64,000 nt of DNA from an uncultured Planctomycetales bacterium (GTDB lineage Bacteria > Planctomycetota > Planctomycetia > Isosphaerales > Isosphaeraceae), in assembly GCA_903926465.1 (NCBI GenBank), contig CAIYJE010000079.1:1-64000 (forward strand). The letters run 5' to 3'. The first letter of the stretch is position 1. Every line of letters starts with the position of its first letter. The translations under genes were made by a program, and so were the position numbers. This document shows, piece after piece, positions 52,810-62,176 of the stretch. The notes under the pieces are model-generated. The model saw nothing but the letters and a program-made list of their open reading frames with translations, was not told the DNA's origin and searched no databases.

Positions 52810-54540
52810 TTATCTTCGGATCAGTGGTTCTAACTCCTTGCGCAGGATCAAGGCCTCTAGCCAGTTGTGCAGGTGCAGTCCATCAACCTTGATGGGCATG
52901 ATGGTGCTGTTGGGAGCGACCTGGTCCATCCAGGTCGTTGCAATCGTGAACCATGCCTGGGCCTCGGCTTGCCTGCCTGGGCGTCGGCATTCTGTCATGG
53001 CCAACCAGAGCCAGGTCACCACCGCTTCGCCCGGTCGGTGTTCAACCTTCAGGCTCTCTTTCAACAACTCAGCCGCCTCGTCATTGCGGCCTTGGCGACA
53101 GGCCAGCGCGCCTCGCTCTGTGAGCGACCAATGCGCACCGCGTACACCCAATAACTCGGCCCCCGCCTTTGCCGCAGGAAAGGAGAAGTCTTTGGTTGAT
53201 TCTGGAGACAAGGTGCAAGCGCGGGCGGCGTGGTAGCCGCGGACCCCAAGCGTTCCGCTCTTTTCCAGCAATTCCGCACACCGCGCCTGGTAGCCAGGTC
53301 GGTCTCCAGAAAGCAGCAGCACGGCGGCAGACTCAAAGCCCGGTTCGCCATTTTCAAGCGCGACCGCCCGGAACATCTGGGCATATTCCTGTGCGGCCCC
53401 TCTCCAATCTCCCTGCATGGCTTTGGCCCGGGCAGCACGTTCGAATGCATTTCTTTCGGCCATGGCCGCTGGGCTCACAGGCTGAAAGCCAGGCCCGCCT
53501 TGCACAGGGTTGTGCATGGGAGACTGAGGCAACCTTGGATCTCCCGGCCGAAGTTCGGCGGGCGAGACCACGGCCGGAAAGCCCGCTACCCGCAACTTTT
53601 CCTGCTGCTCGGGCGTAAGCAAGGCGTAAATTTCATCATGCTTGGCCTTATTCCAGTCTTGGTAGCTCAGCATGTTCCATTGGCCCATACCCAGCAGCGT
53701 TCTCGCCCTTTGGCTGTACTTACCCCAGACCGTTCGGATCTGGGCATGCTGATGGGCATCGAGAGCCAGGATCTCATTCATGAGTTTCATCTGGTCCTCG
53801 CCATCCTGGAGAATCGCTCGCCCAAGAGTGGCAGAAAACGCATTCGGAGAGATGAGCTGATCAGGAGGAAGGGTCAGCGTGGTCACACGCAAGCCTCGCG
53901 CCTCTGGCTGGGCAGCGGATGGCGTTCCAGGGGCGGAAGGCTGGTCGATTGGTTGACCGACGTTCCGCGACGCCTTGAAACGGATGGGCCCCTCGTCAGC
54001 ATAGGTCATCCAACCAGACAGGGTGTTACCGCCGTCCTTGGAACTGACCTCAAGGCCGATGACCGACTGCCCCTGGCGTCCACCCACAATCCAGGTTCCG
54101 GCGTCATGCCAGGGGGCGGTTTCGCCGCCCCACTGGTCCTTGACCGCATAACTGTTGCTGCCCGCCAACGAGGCCTTGAAGTCAATCGGCCCCTCTCCAT
54201 GATAAGAGATCGTTCCCGAGAGACTCTGTCCTCCATCGTTCGAACGGAGCTTGATCGAAACAACACGCTGATTGTCACGGCTGCCAAGAACCCAGGTGCC
54301 GGCCGGATACCAAGGCTCGAATTCATCGCCCCATTGATTGGCTACCGTGTAGCTAGAGTTTGCGGCCGACTTCACCACATCTTCCGCAACACTATTCAAA
54401 GCCGTGATGGCAAGCGTTACACAAGTGGCCAGAAGACGGGCAGAGACGTTGCCCTTCCACCCCATGCGAAAATAATCAGCGTGCGAGTGCGCGGGAACGG
54501 AACCTTCTCGGTGGTTCGCTGCAACAGGGAAAGACACCAC
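52810..54540 (-). CDS. Exported OAA-type mannose-lectin (two repeats) fused to helical and planctomycete TPR domains
   Basis: A 576-residue protein. Residues 30-52 form a signal/anchor segment ending NSVA. Residues 63-124 and 130-191 are two repeats of the Oscillatoria agardhii agglutinin (OAAH) family. Repeat 1 has VANQWG, GTWVLGSR, NDGGQSLSGTISY and GEGPIDFKA. Repeat 2 has VKDQWGG, GTWIVGGR, KDGGNTLSGWMTY and DEGPIRFKA. The Trp, Arg and Glu that form each sugar site in OAA are kept, exactly 67 residues apart (W70/W137, R88/R155, E116/E183). A helical middle (about 230-320, LTPEQQEKLRVAGFP) and a TPR module ending WLEALILRKELEPLI follow; I know the latter from planctomycete kinases and sigma factors. 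GTG at 54540 has AAAAGGAG at good distance. The likely role is binding high-mannose glycans outside the cytoplasm. Confidence 0.87.
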   Translation of the reverse strand: MVSFPVAANHREGSVPAHSHADYFRMGWKGNVSARLLATCVTLAITALNSVAEDVVKSAANSSYTVANQWGDEFEPWYPAGTWVLGSRDNQRVVSIKLRSNDGGQSLSGTISYHGEGPIDFKASLAGSNSYAVKDQWGGETAPWHDAGTWIVGGRQGQSVIGLEVSSKDGGNTLSGWMTYADEGPIRFKASRNVGQPIDQPSAPGTPSAAQPEARGLRVTTLTLPPDQLISPNAFSATLGRAILQDGEDQMKLMNEILALDAHQHAQIRTVWGKYSQRARTLLGMGQWNMLSYQDWNKAKHDEIYALLTPEQQEKLRVAGFPAVVSPAELRPGDPRLPQSPMHNPVQGGPGFQPVSPAAMAERNAFERAARAKAMQGDWRGAAQEYAQMFRAVALENGEPGFESAAVLLLSGDRPGYQARCAELLEKSGTLGVRGYHAARACTLSPESTKDFSFPAAKAGAELLGVRGAHWSLTERGALACRQGRNDEAAELLKESLKVEHRPGEAVVTWLWLAMTECRRPGRQAEAQAWFTIATTWMDQVAPNSTIMPIKVDGLHLHNWLEALILRKELEPLIRR

Positions 54541-55239
54541 GGCGTGCTCCTTTTCAATCCGAATGGGTCAGTTTCCTGGGCGGGGTGGGAAAGGCCTGCC
54601 ATGATTTATCAGAAAGAAATCATAAACAGACCAGCAGCACAAAACGAGAGGACCGAGAATCAACACAATGTGCTAGGCTCACGGTTGCAGATTGAGTGTT
54701 GCCAGTGTTGTCTTTCCAGGCATGCCAGTTTGCGCGAAATGCTTGAACACCCTTACAACCATCGGTTTTGAAGATCATTCCTGAATGAAAATTTCTCATC
54801 ATCTTGCTTCACGGCCTACGACACAACCACAACCCCCCTGGTGATCCACTAGTCTAGCGAGGCGTGCCTCTACCGCCACTGCTTCAACCTCCTGTTGCAG
54901 GGAAAACATGGCCGACCAATCGCCTATCCAAGCCTGCTGGCCATCTATGGCGACTTCGGTCTGAATCAAGGGGTCTGGGTTTACTGGTACTTGCGCACTG
55001 CGGACCAGGCAAGGCTGCTCACAGGGGCCGTGGGGCTCTTGTTCGCCTGCGGCCTGATCATCCCAAAATACTTCCGCCGCAAGAGCCGTCCCAAGCAACC
55101 TTGAACCACATTCCCATCGTCCACAGATCAATGATTTGACGAGGTTGTGCCAAGCTCTGATGGCACGTATGCTGGAGCTTCGAAACTCCCACCCATCTCA
55201 CCAAGCCATCCCTGCCCCTCACTCTGCTACGAGGTCCCC
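54541..55239. other. Long intergenic region between lectin gene and Gfo/Idh gene
   Basis: About 700 bases. It holds the possible small frame at 54856-55104 and otherwise nothing recognisable. Minus-strand frames here have unlikely composition. Confidence 0.5.
54856..55104 (+). CDS. Possible small membrane protein or gene remnant
   Basis: The frame after the TAG at 54850 reads ACLYRHCFNLLLQGKHG, then YPSLLAIYGDFGLNQGVWVY, then RLLTGAVGLLFACGLIIPKYFRRKSR to a TGA. The last part is a good single transmembrane helix followed by a positive tail. There is no ATG; TTG 54895 is the only plausible start and lacks a ribosome binding site. It may be the 3' remnant of a decayed gene. I do not recognise it. 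Confidence 0.25.
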   Translation, partial: SEACLYRHCFNLLLQGKHGRPIAYPSLLAIYGDFGLNQGVWVYWYLRTADQARLLTGAVGLLFACGLIIPKYFRRKSRPKQP

Positions 55240-56544
55240 ATGACCAGACCGATTGATCGCCGCGGTTTCTTGAAACAAACAGCCGCTTTGGTTGGTGCGA
55301 CCCCGCTGGTCGGTTCCAGCCTGTTTGGGGCTCCCGCCATTCTTCGCCCAGGCTCAGCGAACGAGCGGCTTGATATCGGGATCATCGGCACGGCCAACCG
55401 GGCCGCCGATAACATCAACGGCGTCAAGGGAGAGAACATCGTTGCGGTTTGCGATATCGACGACGGCTACCTTTCAGCCGCCAAAGCGCAGTTTCCAGCG
55501 GCCCAGACTTTCATCGATTTCCGCAAACTGCTGGACCTGGGCAAGCTCGATGCCGTGGTGATCAGCACCCCCGATCACATGCACGTGCCGGCCTCGGTGG
55601 CCGCTCTCAAGCATGGCAAGCACGTCTATTGCGAAAAGCCGCTCAGCCACACCGTTTGGGAAGCACGCACCGCCACCAAGCTGGCGGCTGAAAAGAAGCT
55701 GGCCACGCAGCTTGGCACCCAGATTCACGCCACCGACAACTACCGTCGTGTGGTGGAACATATTCGCGCGGGGGCAATTGGCCGCGTGAATGACGTTCAT
55801 GTGTGGGTTGGCAAGACCTGGTCGGGCGGTGAACGGCCCACCGATCAACCACCAGTCCCTGCCAGCATTCACTGGGATCAGTGGGTTGGCCCCGCCCCGA
55901 TGCGGCCTTACCACCCCACCTATCTTCCCGCCAACTGGCGCAGGTGGTGGGACTTTGGCAACGGGACCCTGGGCGACATGGGCTGCCACCACGTCGACCT
56001 TCCGTACTGGGCACTGGCGCTTACAGCACCAACCCGCGTAGAAGCCGAGGGGCCACCGCCGCATCCCGAAACCACCCCAGATTGGATGATCGTCAAGTAC
56101 GAATTCCCAGCAAATGGCGAGCGTCCTCCCGTCAAGATGACCTGGTATGACGGCGGCCCTCGGCCAGAGTTGCTCAAGAATCCTGGGATGCCAGCCTGGG
56201 GCGATGGCACCCTGTTCGTAGGCGATAAGGGAATGCTGCTGGCCGATTACGACCGCTGCGTCCTGCTGCCTGAAGAGAAGTTCAAAGACTTCAAAGCACC
56301 AGAGCCCACCATCCCCCGTTCAATCGGCCACTATGCAGAGTGGATTCAGGCCTGTAAAACCGGCAGCCCCACCACCTGCTCGTTTGATTACTCGGGGCCA
56401 CTCTCGGAAACCATTCTGCTGGGCATGGTTGCCTTCCGCGCGGGCAAGCCAATCACCTGGGATTCCGCCAATCTTCGGTGCGTTGGGAACCCAGAGGCCG
56501 ACCGGTTTGTGCGCAGAGATTATCGGGCCGGCTGGGAACTCTGA
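55240..56544 (+). CDS. Gfo/Idh/MocA-family oxidoreductase with Tat signal
   Basis: A 434-residue NAD(P)-dependent oxidoreductase-like protein. Tat-type signal DRRGFLKQTAALVGATPLVG. Rossmann start LDIGIIGTANRAADNI, then VVISTPDHMHVPASVAALKHGKHVYCEKPLSHT with the conserved EKP lysine. The C-terminal domain includes WWDFGNGTLGDMGCHHVDLPYWAL, with the HHxD-type active-site region, and SIGHYAEWIQACKTG. These exported planctomycete members are thought to act on sugars or glycosides. ATG 55240 has GAGGT five bases upstream and places the Tat motif at the N-terminus. Confidence 0.9.
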   Translation: MTRPIDRRGFLKQTAALVGATPLVGSSLFGAPAILRPGSANERLDIGIIGTANRAADNINGVKGENIVAVCDIDDGYLSAAKAQFPAAQTFIDFRKLLDLGKLDAVVISTPDHMHVPASVAALKHGKHVYCEKPLSHTVWEARTATKLAAEKKLATQLGTQIHATDNYRRVVEHIRAGAIGRVNDVHVWVGKTWSGGERPTDQPPVPASIHWDQWVGPAPMRPYHPTYLPANWRRWWDFGNGTLGDMGCHHVDLPYWALALTAPTRVEAEGPPPHPETTPDWMIVKYEFPANGERPPVKMTWYDGGPRPELLKNPGMPAWGDGTLFVGDKGMLLADYDRCVLLPEEKFKDFKAPEPTIPRSIGHYAEWIQACKTGSPTTCSFDYSGPLSETILLGMVAFRAGKPITWDSANLRCVGNPEADRFVRRDYRAGWEL

Positions 56545-56644
56545 GTCACGGTTACCAAACGGGGATCGGTTCAGACATTGCGATCTGCCGGTCCCACGTT
56601 TTCCAGAGCTCAAACTTAAATTCTGAACTCAAAGGTTCTACGCC

Positions 56645-57352
56645 ATGTTGATCAGCGTGACGTTTCAGCCTGAGGATGTGCTTGGGGTTTCTACCAGTGC
56701 CTCCCTCCAAGAACTCCGCGCGGCTTATCATGAAAAGGCTCGCAAACACCACCCGGATCACCAGGGAGATTCCTGGGCGTTCCGCGTGGTTAACCAGGCC
56801 TTTGAGATGCTTTGTCGTAAGCGAATCTCAGCTCGGGTTGAGGAAGAAGAGAGCAAACCTTCAAAAGCGGCTCAGACCGGAGAAAAGCCAAGCCAGGCAG
56901 CAGCAGCTCAAAGCGATGATGAACGCGTGATGGGCGGCATCAAGGACCCTGTTTACCCGAGTAAAGTGGTGGACGTCGAACTCCTGTTCATCCGGCTCGA
57001 AATCAGCGACCCGACCCAGTTCCTGTTCACCGCCGCCGCCGACCGAAACCTGAGCTGCACAATGACCCTGTCATGGCCCTCGCAGCTCGCGAGCCAGCAG
57101 GCAATTGACCCAAACGTTCGTAAGGAACGCGTGGAGTTGCTTCAGAAATTCATCAAAACTCTGGTGCGAGACACCCATCCCCAGGGGCATGTGACACAGG
57201 CCACAAACGAACAACTGATGAGCTGGCTAACGTACCCCACCGCGCAAGCAGCCACGCAGGCGTTCCGGCAGTTCCGCCAGTCTTTGCTACCCGCCGAAAT
57301 GGGTGTCAACCAGCGCACGCGAGAACTGATCGTCGATCGCCCCGCACACTGA
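56645..57352 (+). CDS. J-domain (DnaJ-like) protein
   Basis: A 235-residue protein. Residues 9-70 form a J domain: EDVLGVSTSASLQELRAAYHEKARKHHPD with the HPD tripeptide at 36-38, then AFRVVNQAFEML. It lacks the Gly/Phe and zinc-finger regions of DnaJ, so it would recruit DnaK/Hsp70 to a specific client. A charged linker (EEEESKPSKAAQTGEKPSQ) leads to an unfamiliar C-terminal domain of about 130 residues (VVDVELLFIRLEISDPTQF, LTYPTAQAATQAFRQFRQS). It starts 100 bases after the Gfo/Idh gene. Confidence 0.85.
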   Translation: MLISVTFQPEDVLGVSTSASLQELRAAYHEKARKHHPDHQGDSWAFRVVNQAFEMLCRKRISARVEEEESKPSKAAQTGEKPSQAAAAQSDDERVMGGIKDPVYPSKVVDVELLFIRLEISDPTQFLFTAAADRNLSCTMTLSWPSQLASQQAIDPNVRKERVELLQKFIKTLVRDTHPQGHVTQATNEQLMSWLTYPTAQAATQAFRQFRQSLLPAEMGVNQRTRELIVDRPAH

Positions 57353-57443
57353 AGCTCCCGCCGCACAGCCCGTTAGCCTTCTCGTCCATCATTGCGGTTG
57401 CTCTGAAGTCAATCATTGAACCACCACGCCTCAGGTCAACCGC

Positions 57444-59444
57444 ATGGACATGCCACTCGGCAATCCGCTACTTCGGCCGCTCTCGATCTTGCTCATCGCA
57501 CTGTCGCTTTCCATTGGCTGGGGGATCCGGGGCGACTTCGGGCACGAATCGGGTGCCTGGATTCCGGGCGCACTGGCGGCCCTGGCCGTGTGCGCGCTCT
57601 CTGGGCGTGAAGACTGGCGGCGGCGGGCCGCGTACTGCGCAATGTTCGGCGGGCTCGGCTGGGGCTTCGGTGGGTCAATCGCCTACATGTACACCCTGTC
57701 GTTTGCAAGTTCTGGGCAGTGGGAGTCTGTTTGGTACGGGTACTTTGCAGCGTTCCTGGTGGGTGGGCTCTGGGCCGGTCTGGGTGGCGCAGGAACAGCG
57801 CTTCCGTTATGCATCGACAACGACCGACTCTCTCGACTGTTTGTGCCGTTCGGCTTCGTCTTCGTGGCATTGGTTTTGAATCAAGTGACACTTGGCCCCG
57901 TAGCGCACTGGCTCAGCATGGCGCATTCAACCGGCATGGACGGAACCTGGGCGCGGCAAAAGAGCCCGCTCTACTGGTTTGATGCCGACTGGTGGCCGGC
58001 CGTCTGGGCCGTGGCTGGGGTCTGTGCGTACGACCTCTGGGAACGACGGTTCGAAGGTGCAACTCGGCTTGCGCTGTTTGGGGCCCTTGGGGGGCTGAGT
58101 GGTTTTCTTCTCCAGGGTGCGTTAAACCTGGCCGGACTGACACCCCGGCTGGTAGCAATTCTGGTTGTCCCGCAAGGGGATCTCTCGGCGATCGATCCAG
58201 ACACGGGTAAGCCATTCGACCCGTCCAACCTGATGACCAACTGGCCGCAATTCTTCGGAGATTTCCCAGGGCATGTCGGCTGGCTGGTTGGGCTTGTTCT
58301 TGGGGTCGGTGTATATTTTTATCGGTATGGCAAGTGGCGGAACGACGCGGGGCTGTTTCTCTGGATGGCCATGGGGTGGCTGCTCTCGTTCCTGATCATG
58401 CCGGTACTGGGCTCGATCCCGTTTCAGCAGTATGGCGGATTCCGCCTGACCCCTCCTCGCAGTGACGACTGGGCGGGAGTTGTAGGGGTGTTTTTAGGAG
58501 CCTCGGCGTACGCTCTGCGAAACTCGATGGCGCCGGTGGCTTTGGCTGGGGCGCTCAACTTTGTGCTCGGCGGCTTGGGCTTCGCGTCGATCCACTTCCT
58601 GCGCGCCATGGTCCTGATCCCAGGCCATGCCGACCTACATCGGGCGACCGGCGGCACGCCCCCGGCATGGCGGCATTTCCAGAGCGCCAACTGGCACAGC
58701 ATTCTGGAGCAGTCGCAGGGTTTTGTCCTGGGCGTAGCCACCGCGCTTACCATGGCCGCGCTCTGGAGCAAGCTCACGCCCGAGTCTGACGATCGTAAAC
58801 TGCGGCGCTGGAACGACGTTTTCTCGATCGGCTTTGTTGTCTTCTTCATGACGTACATGAACGTCTTCAAGAATGTGGCCGAGTGGACAAGAAGCGATCA
58901 TCGGCTGGTGCCCGACCTGATGAAGGCCCCCTTGATTGAATCGATCGAGCTGAGCGCTTTGACCTGGTTCAACCTGGCCTGGCTGGCAATTTCCGCGTCG
59001 TTCGTGTGGTTGATGATCGTCCATCAACGGCGTGGGCTGGCCGTTGTCCCGCCCTCATGGCTGGGTCGTGGGCAAATCATCTATTTCCTTGTGCTCTGGA
59101 TCATGGTGATTGCCGACTTCGAGCGGTCGCTCAACGGTTTTGGCGAAGCACGGCTGGTGACCGAATGGGTCATCATCATGAATGCAAGTCTGGCAACGTT
59201 CCTGGTGATGGTAATTCCTGGCCCCGCGCTCAACGTGGAGGTGCGTGAACCGGCTCACTTTGGAAAACTGGTGGCCCGCGTTTGGATGATCGGCCTGCCG
59301 TGCGCAGCGATCATCTTATCGCTCTATGCACTGACGGTCTTCCGGGTCTACGGCAAGGCCGAGATCACCAGCGCACAATTCCGATGGGGCAGCCAGGCGG
59401 TGTGGCGTGTGAAGCCCATTCTGAAGAACCGAGCGCACCGTTAA
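57444..59444 (+). CDS. Polytopic membrane protein, conserved planctomycete type
   Basis: A 666-residue protein with about 14 hydrophobic segments spread over the whole length. The N-terminal motif IGWGIRGDFGHESGAWIPGALAALAV and the neighbouring FGGLGWGFGGSIAYM are striking glycine-rich membrane motifs that I have seen in unnamed proteins of Planctomycetota and related phyla. No transporter signature or catalytic motif is recognised. It may be a second start two codons later (MPLGNP). It ends before the repeat at 59481. Confidence 0.75.
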   Translation: MDMPLGNPLLRPLSILLIALSLSIGWGIRGDFGHESGAWIPGALAALAVCALSGREDWRRRAAYCAMFGGLGWGFGGSIAYMYTLSFASSGQWESVWYGYFAAFLVGGLWAGLGGAGTALPLCIDNDRLSRLFVPFGFVFVALVLNQVTLGPVAHWLSMAHSTGMDGTWARQKSPLYWFDADWWPAVWAVAGVCAYDLWERRFEGATRLALFGALGGLSGFLLQGALNLAGLTPRLVAILVVPQGDLSAIDPDTGKPFDPSNLMTNWPQFFGDFPGHVGWLVGLVLGVGVYFYRYGKWRNDAGLFLWMAMGWLLSFLIMPVLGSIPFQQYGGFRLTPPRSDDWAGVVGVFLGASAYALRNSMAPVALAGALNFVLGGLGFASIHFLRAMVLIPGHADLHRATGGTPPAWRHFQSANWHSILEQSQGFVLGVATALTMAALWSKLTPESDDRKLRRWNDVFSIGFVVFFMTYMNVFKNVAEWTRSDHRLVPDLMKAPLIESIELSALTWFNLAWLAISASFVWLMIVHQRRGLAVVPPSWLGRGQIIYFLVLWIMVIADFERSLNGFGEARLVTEWVIIMNASLATFLVMVIPGPALNVEVREPAHFGKLVARVWMIGLPCAAIILSLYALTVFRVYGKAEITSAQFRWGSQAVWRVKPILKNRAHR

Positions 59445-59480
59445 GCACGCCCAAAGCGCGGATATCGCGGAACGGTATCC

Positions 59481-59516
59481 GAATACGAGCCCGAATCGCA
59501 AGCGAGTGGATCTCTT
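59481..59516 (+). repeat. Dispersed repeat (AAGCCCGAAGCGC type), intergenic copy
   Basis: GAATACGAGCCCGAATCGCA followed by AGCGAGTGGATCTCTT. It is the second copy in the window of the repeat found at 18926-18966, here between convergent genes. Confidence 0.7.
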
Positions 59517-59673
59517 GGGGCTTTACTTTGTTTGGACGGAAACCCCTGACGAACAGACATCCACGAAGAATCCCTCGCCAACGCGTCGGGCTAGTAGGAA
59601 CACGGCGTCTACAGCTTTCCTATGGACTCTGCGCACGTGTGAGCCGCAAGGTACGCAGCGTTAACCGAGTGGC

Positions 59674-60771
59674 TCATGGGCCGACAACCAGGCCCAAGCC
59701 GTTCAATATCGCCCCTTGCTGGCACTTGATCCCGATGACCGGCTTGCCGTCGCTGCTGAGCACCTTGGGTGCCTTGTCTCCTGGAGTGCCGAACCAATCG
59801 CTCTCATAAGAGTCGGCCTGGTCGAGCATGCCGTCTGGCTTGACCCGGTAGAAAATCAGGCGAATCGCGTTCACAAACCGCGCACTCTGAACATGAACGG
59901 CCCCAACCGCGTAACCCTCTTTGGCCACCACGCGGGCAGGTATGGTCACGGGTTGATCTCGCTTGAACACGGGAACCAGGCCGCCAAAACACTTCTCGCC
60001 ATCCCACTCGCCACCGCGCCACTCTAGACCCAGCAGTAGGCCGCCCGGCTCGACATAGCGCTGGGGCAGGCCACCGGCGGCATCGCCGGCAATCTCTGTA
60101 TCTTTCCCCACGCCGGTATGAACGTTTGCGTTCGCATAGTTGGGTGGAGGTTGGCTGAACCGGGCCTGCTCGTCCTTTGTCCAGTTGCGGGCCCTGGTCA
60201 ACTTGTTCATGGTGCCAATCACGGTCGAATTCGAGACCTTGAAGGTTGGGGCATTCTGACCGTAGCGCGGGTCATTGCGGGTAAAGTAGATTTCCAAATT
60301 CTTGGGGAAGGGGTTTTGCCCGGGCCCAGAGAATGGGATCTCAATGGGCAATGTACCGTGCGCCTGCATGGCACCCAGAATCAGGACGGGTCGCACACTG
60401 CCATCATCGCCATGCAGCACCACGGCGATCCCATTCTGGGAACCATTCCTTTTAATTTCGTAGTCAATCATGACCGTGGGCCGGCCAAACCGATCCTGCC
60501 CTAATCTCGCATTGCTGATCGCGTAGAATGTATCGGCGGCGCGGCTGCGAAGCATGGTGGCAGGCACCGAGGGATCGGCGGTAGCCACCTCTTCACCGCC
60601 GTTGTCTCCGTAAAGACCGGGCGGTTCCGGTTCGGCAACCGGTGCGGAGGTTGCAACCGTTGCTGGGCCGTTTGGCGGAGCCTTACCGGTCCCGCTGTCT
60701 GACCCACAACCGCTGTAAAACAGACAAGCGACCGGGACAACCCAACCCATGATCGTGCGAACGTCGTTCAT
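59674..60771 (-). CDS. Lipoprotein of unknown function
   Basis: A 365-residue lipoprotein. Signal GWVVPVACLFYSGC with lipobox cysteine, then a P/G/A-rich linker (GKAPPNGPATVATSAPVAEPEPPG). Residues about 75-190 are a beta-rich domain (RPTVMIDYEIKRNGSQNGI, LPIEIPFSGPGQNPFPKNLEIYF). The C-terminal 120 residues (GGLLLGLEWRGGEWDGEKC to VIGIKCQQGAILNGLGLVVG) have the G-x-x-G turn spacing of a jacalin/trefoil-like sugar-binding fold, which is only a resemblance. ATG 60771 has GAGGA six bases upstream. It lies 32 bases downstream of the amidohydrolase gene, probably in the same transcript. Confidence 0.72.
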   Translation of the reverse strand: MNDVRTIMGWVVPVACLFYSGCGSDSGTGKAPPNGPATVATSAPVAEPEPPGLYGDNGGEEVATADPSVPATMLRSRAADTFYAISNARLGQDRFGRPTVMIDYEIKRNGSQNGIAVVLHGDDGSVRPVLILGAMQAHGTLPIEIPFSGPGQNPFPKNLEIYFTRNDPRYGQNAPTFKVSNSTVIGTMNKLTRARNWTKDEQARFSQPPPNYANANVHTGVGKDTEIAGDAAGGLPQRYVEPGGLLLGLEWRGGEWDGEKCFGGLVPVFKRDQPVTIPARVVAKEGYAVGAVHVQSARFVNAIRLIFYRVKPDGMLDQADSYESDWFGTPGDKAPKVLSSDGKPVIGIKCQQGAILNGLGLVVGP

Positions 60772-60803
60772 CACATTCCTCGGCCAAGATCGATTTTTGA
60801 AAA

Positions 60804-62090
60804 TCAAGAGCTTACCGCCACGCCACCAGCCCTGAGAGTTCCTGCCTTCATAATGCCTCCCTGAATCACGGCGAGCAACCGGGAACGATCTTCAAGCAGG
60901 GCAATATTGGCCAGCACGTTGCCATCCACCACCAGAATATCCGCCAGCTTCCCAGGTTCGAGCGTACCAATTTCATGTCCTCGCCCCAGGATCTCCGCGC
61001 CATTCTTGGTGGCGCAAACCAGCGTATCCATGGCAGAAAAGCCCACGTAATTGACAAAGAAGCTCAGCTCCTTGGCGTAATCTCCGTGGGGATTCCAGGC
61101 GAACCCGTAATCTCCACCCATGCCCAGGCGGCCGCCGGCCTTCAAGATCATGCAGGCACTCTCTGCGCCGGCATCCAGCGTCTCTTTGTGACCGTCGATC
61201 ACGGCCTGAGACATCCCGAACTTCGGCCCATATTCAATACTCGCCCATTCAAACTGCAGCGCCGGCACGCAGGGAACGTTGCGTGCCAGCATCAGGTCGA
61301 GCGCCTCCTGATCCATGAACGTTCCATGTTCGATAGCGTCAAAGCCCGCGCGGAGCGCGTTCTTGATTCCCTGGTTTGCACGGCAGTGCCCGGTGACCTT
61401 GCGTCGATAGTTGTGAGCTTCCGCCACCACGGCGGCCATCTCTTCAAACGTCATGCAAAGGGTGTGGTGATCGGCAGCATCGGGTGCCGCAGCGTCGCCG
61501 GTGGGGTAGGTTTTAATCCACTCTGCGCCGTCTTTGACCAGTTTCCGGACCGCCTTGCGGGCTTCTTCAGGGCCGTTGATCAGCAGGATCAAGCCTTGCA
61601 TCCCCAGGTCCCAATGCTCTGGGTTCCAGTCCATCAGGCCGCCAGACCCACAGATCTCACGCCCACTGGCCGCCAATCGGGGGCCAGGAACCAGGTCTTC
61701 TTCAATCGCCTTCTTGAGCCAGACGTCAATATTATGGAGCGATCCACCGCTTCTGGCTGACGTGTAACCGCATTCCAGTGCACACTTCGCATTCAGTGTT
61801 GCCAGAATCGTCACAAACTCAACTGGGTACTTGATATCCAGGTCCGCCAGTTCCGCCACGTTGAAGTACGTGGGATGAAAATGCGCCTCCACCAAGCCCG
61901 GCAGAATCGTTCCTCCCCGGGCATCAATGTGTGTGGCATCTGGCGGAACCGCAGGCATTCCCGCTGCCACGCCCGCGTACAGAATTTTGCCATCCTGCGC
62001 CACCACGGCGGCATCTGGTACTGGGGCCACGCCCGTACCATCAACCAGCGTGCCATGACTGATCACGGTCCATCCCTTGGCGAGTTTCAT
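60804..62090 (-). CDS. Metal-dependent amidohydrolase (imidazolonepropionase/prolidase-like)
   Basis: A 428-residue amidohydrolase-superfamily enzyme. H70 and H72 (LVEAHFHPTYF) start the metal site. A lysine in EWIKTYPTGD is a candidate for carbamylation. Histidines of KVTGHCRA and AIEHGTFMD and the aspartate of GMGGDYGFAWN complete it. The N- and C-terminal strands form the usual beta sandwich (ISHGTLVDGTG, LEPGKLADILVVDGN). The closest group acts on dipeptides or cyclic amides, and the exact substrate is unknown. The ATG at 62090 with AGGA upstream was chosen, and the upstream extension overlapping the next gene is not coding. Confidence 0.88.
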   Translation of the reverse strand: MKLAKGWTVISHGTLVDGTGVAPVPDAAVVAQDGKILYAGVAAGMPAVPPDATHIDARGGTILPGLVEAHFHPTYFNVAELADLDIKYPVEFVTILATLNAKCALECGYTSARSGGSLHNIDVWLKKAIEEDLVPGPRLAASGREICGSGGLMDWNPEHWDLGMQGLILLINGPEEARKAVRKLVKDGAEWIKTYPTGDAAAPDAADHHTLCMTFEEMAAVVAEAHNYRRKVTGHCRANQGIKNALRAGFDAIEHGTFMDQEALDLMLARNVPCVPALQFEWASIEYGPKFGMSQAVIDGHKETLDAGAESACMILKAGGRLGMGGDYGFAWNPHGDYAKELSFFVNYVGFSAMDTLVCATKNGAEILGRGHEIGTLEPGKLADILVVDGNVLANIALLEDRSRLLAVIQGGIMKAGTLRAGGVAVSS

Positions 62091-62176
62091 GAATGATTCC
62101 TGATAAGATAACCTGGATCTGGAAGAGGTGATCTGGTTCGAGTCCCACGCGGACAGATAGCAGAGCCCGTTTTGAT

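Noticed and set aside
53230-54771. Plus-strand open frame of about 510 codons
   Set aside because: Antisense to the lectin-TPR gene, which has clear family motifs and a ribosome binding site; the plus frame has neither.
54799-55131. Minus-strand frame of 110 codons upstream of the lectin gene
   Set aside because: Cysteine- and glutamine-rich without structure; the plus-strand frame over the same DNA looks more protein-like.
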